Source: Branchinecta lynchi
Taxonomy: Eukaryota; Arthropoda; Branchiopoda; Anostraca; Branchinectidae
Length of the DNA stretch: 64,000 bases
Assembly: GCA_023053575.1 (NCBI GenBank)
Contig: JAKZAP010000010.1
Span: forward strand, 11,803,225 to 11,867,224
Direction of reading: 5' to 3'
The translations under genes and the position numbers were made by a program. This document shows, one piece after another, positions 30,415 through 42,400 of this stretch (position 1 is the stretch's first letter; each line of letters starts with the position of its first letter). The notes under the pieces were generated by a model. The model made no database searches. It saw only the letters and a list, made by a program, of their open reading frames with translations, and was not told the DNA's origin.

Positions 30415-33400
30415 CTGAAAGATAAGAATGTCTAGGAAAGTGAATTAAGGTGAGTTATCCGAAGCTCTGTGCAGTTATCCGAAAAATGTCGAGTTTTGCC
30501 CATTCTGTTCGAGGCTTTGCTACGAAAAGGTTCTTTCTAACAATAACCAAGAGGAAGTAAATATAATAATAATAATAAATAAATACAATAATAATATTTG
30601 ATAGTGCAAAACGGATACCTCAGCTGAATTTTATTGGAGCTATATTACGGCTCTTCTTGGCAAGGGTCCTCTTCAGGCTCAAAACCGCTCAGGTTGCAAA
30701 CACGAATGGGGAAATTCTTTTTATAGAGAAATAGCTCCAAGAAAATTCAGCTGATGCATCCGTTTTGCACTATCAAATATGATTCGCAGTCAGCTTGAGC
30801 TGAAGTAATATTTATCCCCCAAGTACAATAATAGTAGTAATAACAATAGATATTCCTTCAGCCCAAGCTAACTGCGAATCATGTTTGACGGCGCAAAACG
30901 GATGTCAGTAACATTTTATTAGAGCTATATTGACAAGTTAATTTTCCAGCTTGAGCGGCTTGAGCCTGAAGAGGACCCTTGCCAATTTAAGAAGGGCCAA
31001 AATGTAGCTCTAATAAAATGTAGCTGACTCACCCGTTTCGCACCGTCAAAAAATGATAATAATACAACAGAAAAGGCTTTCGTAGAAAAACCGAACTGAT
31101 CAAAGTTAATAATCCCACCAATAATGAACTTGAAATTATTGATTGATTCAGCGTTAACCGTATCTTCGGTAAGGCTGTTCCAAGGATCAACAATTCTTGA
31201 TAGCTCTCAGTTGAATAATTTCGTAAGCCTCAATATCACAAATTGTAATATGTATGGATGGCCCCCCAGTAACTGAAATATATTGTTACAAGGTGTTTTA
31301 GAAATTAAAGAACCTGAACCTGACCTCACTGTGGCGTGGCCATATTCAACGATCGGTCGAACCATCAATCTTCGGTAACAATTCTGTTAACAACGCCCCA
31401 CTTATAAACGTTCTTGAGGAATCTTGATTTGTAAGCTTTTACGCGTGCCCTTGATGATGACGCTTAATGTTGAATCTTCAAAGTTGTCATAACTATTTAA
31501 CGGAAGCTTCCATTGATTAATAGGAATGTTTCAATGAAGTCTCCGAAAAAATCTGCATGCGATGGAGGGAAGTCTAATCCCACTTGGTAGGGGAGATCGC
31601 GTAGATCTGTTTCCCCTTCGCCAGGGGCGTAATTTCGTCAAAATCCGGGGGGGGGGGGGGCAAAGTTGGAGCCGATTTTCCCAAGTGAAAATGAGCAGTT
31701 TTAATTCAAGAAGAAAAACGTAATAAAAACAAAGGGATATTTTACTAATCGACCAAGGCGAAACCACGCTTCTTCAAATTCGCGAAACTGTCCACAGCGC
31801 GATTGACGTCAAGCTTCTTAATTTTTTCAGGTTGGGTGGGGCTTTTTCAGGTTTAAGCTGGGGGGGGGGAGCAGTTGCCCCTCCTTGCCCCATAGCAAAT
31901 TACGCCCCTGCCCTTCGCCCCTTGAAACAGCCAGCGGCCCTTTCCGTAACCTGAAAGGAGCCGAAAGTTTTTCAGGGTTGGTCTTTTACAATGTCAACAC
32001 CAACAATACTAAGGAGCGTACTTACAATGAAACCGCTGAGGATCCCTCGCCTGTAGCTCCTCTCCTAACCGATCCACGTCAAATGCTGCCAGGTCACGAT
32101 CTACTTCTGCCGGGTAATAGTACTTTAGGAGAAACTTGGATGGGTACGCCAGAGATTCAGTTCCGTCTGATGCATCGCCCGACAGCATCTTTTCCAGTTC
32201 CATAATTCTTTTAGCGAGCAGTCTGAAAGTGTAAAATCGCCAATAACGAACTGTTTTCGCGATTTAGTCTTAATCCTTCATATAGCTACGGTTGATGGGT
32301 TTAAAGTTTAACTAAAAAGCTAACATATTTTTGTGTCATATAATTTAATAAATTGAATTATTTGGATTCTGCTAAGGGATTTTTTTTTTGTTCCACTATC
32401 TGCTCTATAGTTATGACGTTCAGAATACCTGCAGCTGTCCCCACAACGTAAATTCTACTATGACGCGAACACAAACGCGGCTTTCTAGTGGGCAGTGGTG
32501 AGCTTGGTAAAGACTGCTTAGTGCCTGAACAAAAAAAACAACAACAGATCTTTCTCGTAAGGCATACAACACAGATACACGCGCATAGAGGTACAACAAA
32601 TCACACGGAAATTTCACTATCTGAAAATCGATTATTCATGTAACACAGAAGTAACACATTTTCAGCGGATCTTCAAGCCAATTTAAGTGAATGAGTGATG
32701 GGTTACTAGATTGTCCTATCCCAGCCCTTTTCAGTTAAACTTAACCGCTTGTAACTGATTCTATATTGTTCCCTCTAAGGAATTAGGTCAAGAGCCCTAA
32801 ATGAGAATAGAAATTTGATAACATTTAGCACATACATGCACATCCTCGTGTCAAACCCCAACAATACCAAAGGTTTCGATGAGATCACAAAAATTTAATA
32901 TTTACCGCCAGTCTCTTCAAACATTTTTACTATTGAAATTTAGCACTAATCAGCCGCTCGAAAATAAACATAAAATATACCGTTGTGTTTTTTTATTGAC
33001 AGATTAAGGTAACGCCTACACTCATCTGAGAAAACCAAGTTCAGATTTGGATTCAGCATGTGTTTTTACCCTAGATGTCATATCTACTTAGAAGAAATTC
33101 CTTATTTTAGCTGTATACCGGCCGAACTTCTTTTCTGGCAGGAAAATAAAGTTCAAGTATGGGTTCAGTGTGTATTTTATGTCGACTTTGTAATCGCAGA
33201 AATCCAGCTCTAAAACTTCGCAGAATGTGTGAGGACCAAAGCAACTGGTGACACTGAGTCAATTTTGGTGGAATCACCTGTCTGACAAGAAAATAAAGTT
33301 CAGAAATAGATTCATCGCGTGTCCTTACCCCGATGTCGGCTCTCTAATCGACTTAAGAAAATTTCCGGCTTCGGCCGGATTCCGGGCACACTATAGGAGG

Positions 33401-36400
33401 GAGGTTCTATAGGAGGTTCCGGCAACACTGTTTGGCTTGTCAGGTGGAAATTATAGAATAAATAATCATTTTCGCAGTTCCAAGAAACCTAGAGCAAGAA
33501 GAAATTTGGAAACCTGATATACTGCATCTTGAAGAAAACGGGGGGTCATTCTAGTACCCCCCTCGCCCGTAAGTCTTCTTTTCGTGACTTTTCCCGAACA
33601 TTTATTCCGGCACATCCATTCAACACATTGCTGACATCGCAGTGGCGAAGCCGCAAAGATCTCGGAAAATACAGCGGAAACAGAACACCCCCGTAGCCCA
33701 TCTCTAACTACGTTTTTCTGACGTTCTATTCGTAATTGGCGCCGATAGCGAAGTGCCGATGCACTGTTTTTCTTACGGTCAGATAGTGCAGTATTGCTGG
33801 CCCCTGCCTTCGTTTCAAATACGCCGGGAACAGCGTTGCCCTTCGACTGGAGTCACAAAAAGCCGAAGCGTCACCCGAAAGTTATCAACAGAACACCACG
33901 GTCAAGAACGAGAGGGCTGCCACCAGCTAGAACATTACTAGATTCAGACGCCGGAAACAGCGTTGCCCTTCGACTCACGTCACCGGAAAGTCGAAGCGTC
34001 GTGGGAAGTCATTGGGAGAACGCCAGCACGGTAAATTACCAAAGAGTTGCCACCAGTTAGAACATTACTAGATTTAAAGAATTTCTGTATCAGCAATGGC
34101 TAACACCTGCCCATGCGGAATCTGCAGTGAAAAAGTAACTTCGGCAAACGGTGGTGGAGTAAAATGTACTAAGTGTACCAAGTGGTTCCACCTAAGATGT
34201 CTAAAGCTCAGGATTACGCGAGATTTGGAAAAAACATTTGTTTGTCCATCATGCAAGAATCAAAGCACTAGCTCGCCACATACCGGTACGATAAAACGAA
34301 AGCAGTCGGTTACCCCAGCACCAAAAGGTGAGCAGCAATGCACCCAAAGCAACACAGTTGAAGATGGTTTATGCTCAACGCTAGACCCCATTATTTTGTC
34401 AGTTAGCCCCCCTGCCCCTGTCACAGATCCGTCAACTTCGCGAAACAAAGAATCTGAGAACATATTCCAATGCAGTCACTGTCACTCACCAGCAGAAGAC
34501 AAAACTTCCATCTGCTGCTTCTTTTGTGGCGAGTGGGAACACGCAGGCTGCACTACCATGCATTTGGACCTGTTCTTAACGATAAAGCTGCACGACGAGG
34601 CGTCCCGGCTGTTCAAATACGAATGTTCAAGCTGTAGCAAGCGAAATGTTGCTCTTTTGCAGCTAAAGGTGACAGAATCACTACAGCAAACTGCTACAAG
34701 TCAAAGACAACCATCCACAAAACAACAGCTTAGGGGAACAGAAGGTAGACAGTCGCCGGACAGCTTTGAGCCAGCCGTCGCTACAATGATCAAAGCAGAA
34801 AGAGAAAGGAAACTTCGAGAAGATAAGGGCGCAAATTTCGTCATATTCGGCCTTCCCGAGTCAAAGAACAGAACGGATGTAGAAAACGTCATTCAGCTGA
34901 CTGCAGAAAACGATGTTGGCGCCCAACTACAGGCAACAGACATACTGGAGACAGTCAGGCTTGGCCAAGCTCGTGATACGGGTTTTCCGAGGCTACTGCT
35001 TGTCAAGCTCGAAAGAAACTCGATCGAAGTTCGTAAGAAACGATCGCAGATCTTAAAGGGCGCGCCAAACCTTCGAAAGTCAAAGAACGACACAGTACGC
35101 AAGCAAGTCTACATCAACCCGGATCGAACACCAATGCAGAGGGCCCACCATGCCCAACAGCGTCAGGCCAAGAGACTCACACAAGCGGAAAACAGCTCTA
35201 CTCAGGAAACTCCATCAAGACACTGACAAAATAACGGCCACAGCTTCCAAAGAAAAAACTACAATGGCATCAAATGTCTGTATTTTAATGCAGACTCTCT
35301 CTTGAACAAGCTCGATGAAACCAAACTACTGATTCAAGTGGAAAAGCCACACATCGTGGCCATTGTTGAGGTGAAGCCCAAAAACTGTCGCTATCAGCCC
35401 ACATTACCAGAATTCCAAATATCAGAGTACAAACTTACCGAGGCAAATCTGGAAGAAAACTCTGGTAGAGGGATTTTATGCTACTACAAGACAGAACTGG
35501 AAGCAGCTCTAGCACCCACTAGTCAGAGCCCTCCAGCTGAAAGTCTGTGGCTCCAGATAAAATCAAACGCATCGCCCGATCTTTACCTTGGTATTTACTA
35601 CCGTAGCCCGAGCAGCAGCCCAGAGAATGACGTCAAGATCTTCTCCGAAATAAGAGAATATGCTGAAAAGTACAAGGACAGAGTGATTATCATTGGAGAC
35701 TTCAACTTTCCTAAGATCGACTGGTCCAGGCGCTACACAAGCATATTCAACTCTAACTGTCCAGAGAAGAACTTTCTGGGAACAATTGATGACTCTTTTC
35801 TCGAACAGCTGATATCCGAGCCCACAAGGATGAGAGGGACTGATACACCGAATCTCCTCGACTTACTTCTCGTGGAGGAACCCGAAATCTTAAGTGACAT
35901 TCGCATCCTCCCGCCTGTCGGAAAATCAGACCACGTCTGTATAGCCTTCGCAATAAGCACAGATATCTCAGCAGCTAGTGCGAAGCCAAGGCGAAATTAC
36001 TACAAGGGTAATTACGAAGCGATGCGCAGCGAAGTTAGTCAGATAAACTGGTCACAAGAATTTGATAATGACTTTTCCCTGGATGAGATGTATACCAAGT
36101 TCCAGCAAATTATACTCTCAGCCGAGGCCAAATTCATACCGATATACATTGACAATAAAAGGGCCGCTCTTCCTAAAGCTACAGTCGACCTCATCAAAGA
36201 AAAACAAAAAGCGTGGAACGAATACACGACCGACCGCGATAGCCCCGAGAAAGGAGCAGCCTTCCGTAGACTCAGAAACAGGGTAAGAAAATCAACCAGA
36301 CGTGAAGTCAACGTACGAGAGAAGAACCTCGCTGACAACATTAAAGAAAACCCAAAAAACTTCTGGCATCACATGAACGCGAAGCGCAGATGCGCTCCAG

Positions 36401-39400
36401 CATTCCCATCTCTGATTAATCCTGTCACAAACACCTCTGTTGACGACCCGAAGCTGAAAGCTAATCTGCTGAACGATCAGTTTTCATCAGTATTTACAAG
36501 GGAGCCTGACGTCTCAGACCCTTTACCTGACATAAAAGACAAACAGGAGGAAGAAATCGATCACCCGCAGATAAACATCACTGAAGTACTGCAGAAGCTA
36601 AAACAACTCGATCCGAGCAAATCGCAAGGTCCAGATAAGCTTCATCCGAGAGTACTGAAGGAACTCGCTGGTGCAATAGCCGAACCGCTGACTGCCATCT
36701 TCAAAAAGTCGCTGGAATTGGGGCAACTGCCCTCTCTGTGGAAGAAAGCAACTGTCAGTCCAATATTCAAAGCAGGAAAGCGCAGCGACCCTTCAAACTA
36801 CCGACCTATCAGTCTCACATGCATCCCCTGTAAGATAATGGAATCCATCATCGCGAACCACTTAATAGAGCAACTCCTAGCCAGAAAAATCATCACGAAA
36901 AAGCAGTACGGATTTTTGAAAAAGAGAAGTGCTGAATCCCAATTACTTACTGCTGTAGAAGACTGGAGGTCCAAAATAGATAAAGGCTACCAGATTGACC
37001 TAATTTATTTGGATTTAAAAAAGGCTTTTGACAAAGTCCCGCACAAGCGTCTGCTTCACAAACTTAGACAGTATGGGCTAGGATCACTAGATACCCCAAA
37101 TAGCTTACTCTCCTGGATACAAAGCTTCATCTGCGGAAGATCTCAGTCAGTTGTCGTCGATGGTACCACCAGTAACACAGACGCGGATGTCCTCAGTGGA
37201 GTTCCTCAAGGCTCTGTTCTAGGCCCTTTATTGTTCAATCTGTACATCAATGACCTTGTAGACGGAATAGATTCTACTATTCTGCTGTATGCTGATGACA
37301 CGAAGCTATACCGAGTAATCGAATCCCCTGAAGACTCACTGCAACTACAGGCTGATCTAGATAAAATCAATCAATGGATGAAAGTCTGGCTGATGGAAAT
37401 TAACGCAACGAAAAGCCACCTGATGACCCTAGGACGAACTAAATGGCCGTCATCTTATAAAATTGGAGACACCTTCCTAAGCAGCAGTGATGAGGAGAGG
37501 GATTTGGGTATCATAGTCGACTCCCAAGTAAGCTTCCACAGCCACTATGAACAGACCATTTCCAAGGCTAACAAAGTTGCCGGTTTACTTCGAAGATCTT
37601 TTCAGTTTCAGAACGAGCATATGCTTACCACACTGTACACCTCGCTGGTAAGGCCCATTCTCGAATATGGGCACTGCTCAGTTAGACCCTTTTACAATAG
37701 AGACATTGATGCCCTCGAGACTGTTCAGCGGCGGCTCACGAAATTCCCGCCTAAACTGAGACATCTCCCATACCAGCAAAGGCTTGAAAGACTGAAACTC
37801 CCTACGCTGGCATACCGTTTCCACAGGGGAGACCTCATTGAGACATACAAGCTATGCCACGGTATGTACGAAAACGTCGAAGCTGGCGACATCCTCAACT
37901 TTAACTTCAACAACTTACGCGGTCATAGCCTCAAACTCACCACAGAGAGGTTCTGCACAGACATTGGTCGGTGGAGTTTCAAGAACCGCGTGCCACCCCA
38001 TTGGAATCAACTGCCCGAAGAAACAGCAAACTCCCCATCAATAAGCCAATTCAAGAAAGAAATTGATGGAATGTTTCTTTCCCAAATGTACGACCCTAAA
38101 TGTTTCAAAAGAACTTTGTAGAGGCTTTGTGGCCTTTTTTTTGCAATATATTATTATTATTATTATTATTATTATATAGTCTAGTCTTATCGGATTACAA
38201 AACTTCCTGCTTTACTCCTGTCAAACTTCCAGTTTCGGCCGGATTCCGGGCGAACTACTAAAGCTCAAAAACGAATTCAGCATGTCTCCTTCACCCTACA
38301 GCGAATGTCGTCTAATCAACTTCAGGTAAAACTTTCACTTTGACAAACTTTACGGTATTGGCTGGATTCCGGGCGAACTATTTGTCCGGCGAGAAAATAA
38401 TTTTCATACACGGATTCAGCATGTCTGCTTACCACTAAACAAAACCTCACCTCTAATCAACTTAAGATAAAACTTTAACTTATAAAGAATTTCGTGTTTC
38501 AGGCAGACTTCGGGCGAACTTTATGTCCATGTCGAAAATTACTCTCATATGCTGATTCAGCATGCCTTCTTCCCCTACATCCATGAAAACTTTGACTTTT
38601 AACAAAGTTTCCGGTTTACGTGTTTCGTTACCCCTAAATCGACTATCTCATTACCTTTTAAAAAATATTCTGCCAACCCCTTAATTTGAACTCGCTTTTC
38701 CCACCCCTAAATATAGGGTTACCAAGCCCATCTACGAACTCAACCTGTCCTTTGACCCAAAGAATCCTCACACTAAGTTTCATAAAAATATCTCATTCCC
38801 TTCGAGAGTAATCGTGCTGACAGACGGACGGACAATTCTTACGAAGTACTGAACAGTAGTGTACTATAGAGGTATCCCTCCACTTACGTTTTGGGATCCC
38901 AAAAAGCTGTCAGGCCACTTTTTCATTCCCAAGACTCTAATCGTCTCTCAATTACTCTTCGTTTGTTTACGTTCACGTGGTAACAATTACGCGTCGTCTA
39001 GCGTTTGCAGTTCGGAGTTCAAAAGCTAGGTAACGGTGGTCGTTGGAGCTGTCCTATTTTCCACACGAGCTTTTTTTTTTTATTTAGAATTTTGGCGCAA
39101 AGATAGCATGTTATCCTCAGATGGGCCGTCTATTCCCCCCTCCCCTCCCGTCGTGCGTCGGTCCGAGAGGAACGCTGGCATGCATAAAATATGTTCAAGT
39201 ATTTTTAACACATTAAATGTAATGGTCGAAGTATTTAGTGTCATGTCGGCGCTACGAGTTAGATCAATAAAAATATCTATCTATCAGTTTTCTCCATATC
39301 CTGCTAATTCTTCTGCCCAATTTTTATTTAGTTTTATCCCGTCATTTGTTTCTGGTCATATCTCGTAAGTGTATTATTTAATTTGTTTCGTTTCTGTGTA

Positions 39401-42400
39401 TTTCGTAAATATTTTATTTCTCTTCTAGCTTTACCACTTTGGAAATAAATGTGATTGATTGATTGATTGATTAAGGGAGTTTTCTGTCTTTGCCACTGCT
39501 AAGATCTTCGAATCGAGTGTCCACCGGGGACTCGACCTTAGGAATGTAAAAAATTTCTCACTTGTTTGCTTTCTTTAGCTGGGTCAAAGCGGCGGTCTTG
39601 TCTTCTAAGGAATCCAGCAGCGCCCGACAGGCGCCTCGCACTTCCTCGTACTCTGTTTCATATCTCGCAGTTTCCTTGCTAGGTGCAGATGGAAGCGCAG
39701 GTAAAGGTCCGTTGGTTAGAACCATGTCTCGAACTGCAAATAAACATTATTCAGGTCTTCTGAACACGTGGCATTATATCCGAGGTGGGAAATATTTTAC
39801 GAACCACGCTCTCCCCCAATGAATGACGTCAAGAAGCCTTAATGGGAATCATACTTGATCCGCGGTACAGTAAAGCAATTCCTAACTGTTGGTACCACCA
39901 ATCCGTAAGGAAACCAACAGTACGATCAACCCTTTCAATATCCTCTATACCGAGGTCAACTACCTGGGGAACCCGTTCACAGTCAAACTTTATGGTCCCT
40001 CTTATCCGACGAAATATTTGAGAGCTGGGGTAAAGCCGAGGGACGGCAACTCTTGCTTCTTGTCACCACCTACATCCTTTTATCAACTTAGGGGACGTTT
40101 TCGCGTTGATGGCTGTACGGATGACCCATCCACGTGAAAATGAGAAAATTAATCGGGCTTTGAACGGCTGAGGAAGATGGGGTCTGTCCATGTGAAAATG
40201 TCCATTCAACTCGATGGGAGCATATGAGTGGGAAGGTCCACATTTTCTCGGTCTTCTATCTGTGCAGACCTTCTTTCTATCCACGTTGAGGTCAACGCTG
40301 CCCTCGGAGCGGCGTTGAACGGGAGGAGTCCATCGAGCTGGATGGCTCGTTCACCTGTTCATCCGTACACGCGAAAATGACAAAAAGACCGACTGCATCC
40401 ACGCGAAAATGTCCGTCGAGCTTGACGGGACCAGAGCCATCCACGCGAAAACGTCCCCTTAGTAATCGATCCAATCGGGCTCAGTAATACCTCCAGTAAG
40501 CCTGCGGTACTAGGCGAGAGCGTTTAAAGCGCAACGTCGACGGCGCATACTTTTAATAGTGCAATTTTTCAATGATGTAGATTTCTACTGTTTATTTTAT
40601 CTTCTTATTTTTACAAACTTAGACTCTATATACATTTATGTACCATAATAAGATTTATATCAACGATAATAGAAAGAGTACATTTCCAAGCCCACAAAGC
40701 CCATCTGCGAACTCTACCTCACGCTTGACCTGGGGCATGTCCAGGACCACTAACTTCCATCCAAATGTCTCAATCTCTTTTCGAGATCACAGAAAACACG
40801 TGATGATACACAATCGATGATACCCCTCACCACATATTTCGACTTCGACTTCACTTTCGACTGCGATTCAAAAATACAATGCTTACGCAAAACAAACGAA
40901 AACAATGAAAAATAAAATGGAAGATAGGTGTGGTGAAGAAGCAAAGCGAAACCAGTGAACGAAAAATTATACTCTTACAAAGTCGGTTCCCGAAACATCT
41001 CGCCCCCCCCCCCACCATAATTTTTCGATTCCTAGGGCTAGGACCTTCAAATTTGTAAAACGAAGGTTTAAAAGTGGTGACCATGGCAACCCAGGATTCG
41101 CTTTCCGATCGCTGGAAAACCTTGTTCCTGGGCGTATTTTTGCGCATTGTCACAAAAGTAATTTCACAAAAAGTGTGACGAGACTGTGAACACGCTTGAC
41201 ATCTATGACCCCCCCCCCCCCCCCCTGTAATTTTCGGTCGGAAATCAGAGTTCAACAGGACAATTAGTGCTCCAAAAAACATCATTATTTGTTAATGCCA
41301 GAACGCGAACCCACGCTAGAACCCAAGTTTCTATCTAACACGTATATACCATCTAAAATTCCGTGTGGGGACGCACAGGTAGCAAAAAAAAATATTATGC
41401 AGTACAAACGGAAAACACCACTCATGCGAAATGACATAAAATATCGTACAGTGTATACGGAGCATAACGATATAAAAATGGCACGAAAATAAAGCTAAAG
41501 CTTTGACAGGCTAATGCATTCAACCATACGAACCCTGGGAGACAGACATTAGCAGGCCGCGCATGTTAGTCGCTTTTCCATTTTTTCCTTTCCTCTTTGT
41601 ATCGAGCAAAGACTAAACAAGTAAGACCAAAATCAGTATTGTAGGAGTAACATGTTAAGACTTGTAGTTAGGAAAGTTGCAGGTACAGTACTAAAAAATA
41701 GGCGTGTGAGATCCTACCCCTACATCACCAAGTGCAGGATTGCCGGATTTTTTTTTTTTTTTTTTTTCGCGGGCGCCACCCGTCTAGTATTTGATCCTTG
41801 GTTTCCCCATTATTTTCAGTTACTAGTAGGCTACTGTGATTGTTAAGGTCTCTGGACCAGCGACATATCCTAACCGCAGCTGATTGGATCTCGAGACATC
41901 AGTTTTGCACACTACTATCCCCATGGAATTAGTTAAAATCGTCAGGGCGTGGATCGGCAGGCAATATAGAAGTCGGAAGGAAGAAACAAAGCAATGGATT
42001 TTCTTGGTACTTGCAGACCTGAAGTGCAAATACTGTCGTTTTCCACGGTATACCGGTCCGTCTATTTCCTAGACAGACTAGGAAAATAAGGCTTGGAAGG
42101 CACATTACGCGAAACAACTGCTCGCCTGATTAGACATCCACAGGGGGAGGAAGGGGGATTCTAGAACAATGTGGCATGCATCGGATACGGCCAAGCCTGA
42201 GAGTGACCTAAGGCCAAAATATGTATAGGATATAGGATTTTTCACATCAAAGTATAGGACAATAAGGGATAAAAAACAGCTTATTTGGATGAAAAAATCT
42301 CATGACCCCATCTTCTATAAAATAACACAGGACGATTCTGGTGAAACAACTTAGGACCTCAACTTAAAACAACAAGAGCTGTAACCTTACGGCTTATGCG

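Larger units (their letters stand above)
33480..38180 (+). mobile_element. Nearly intact two-ORF non-LTR retrotransposon
   Basis: 5' UTR with two monomers (33821-34077), ORF1 with PHD-type zinc finger (34096-35226), ORF2 endonuclease-RT (35227-38121), a short 3' UTR and a (TTA)n tail at 38149-38176. Domain order fits the CR1/L2/jockey side of non-LTR elements; clade not settled. The left boundary is uncertain (33440-33820) and no TSD was found. Orientation is opposite to CCDC149, in whose intron it lies. Both ORFs are undamaged, implying a young insertion. Confidence 0.88.

Noticed and set aside
39889..40137. + strand frame with YPTKYLRAGVKPRDGNS
   Set aside because: Looks protein-like, but I recognise no family and it runs into a MITE; not called.
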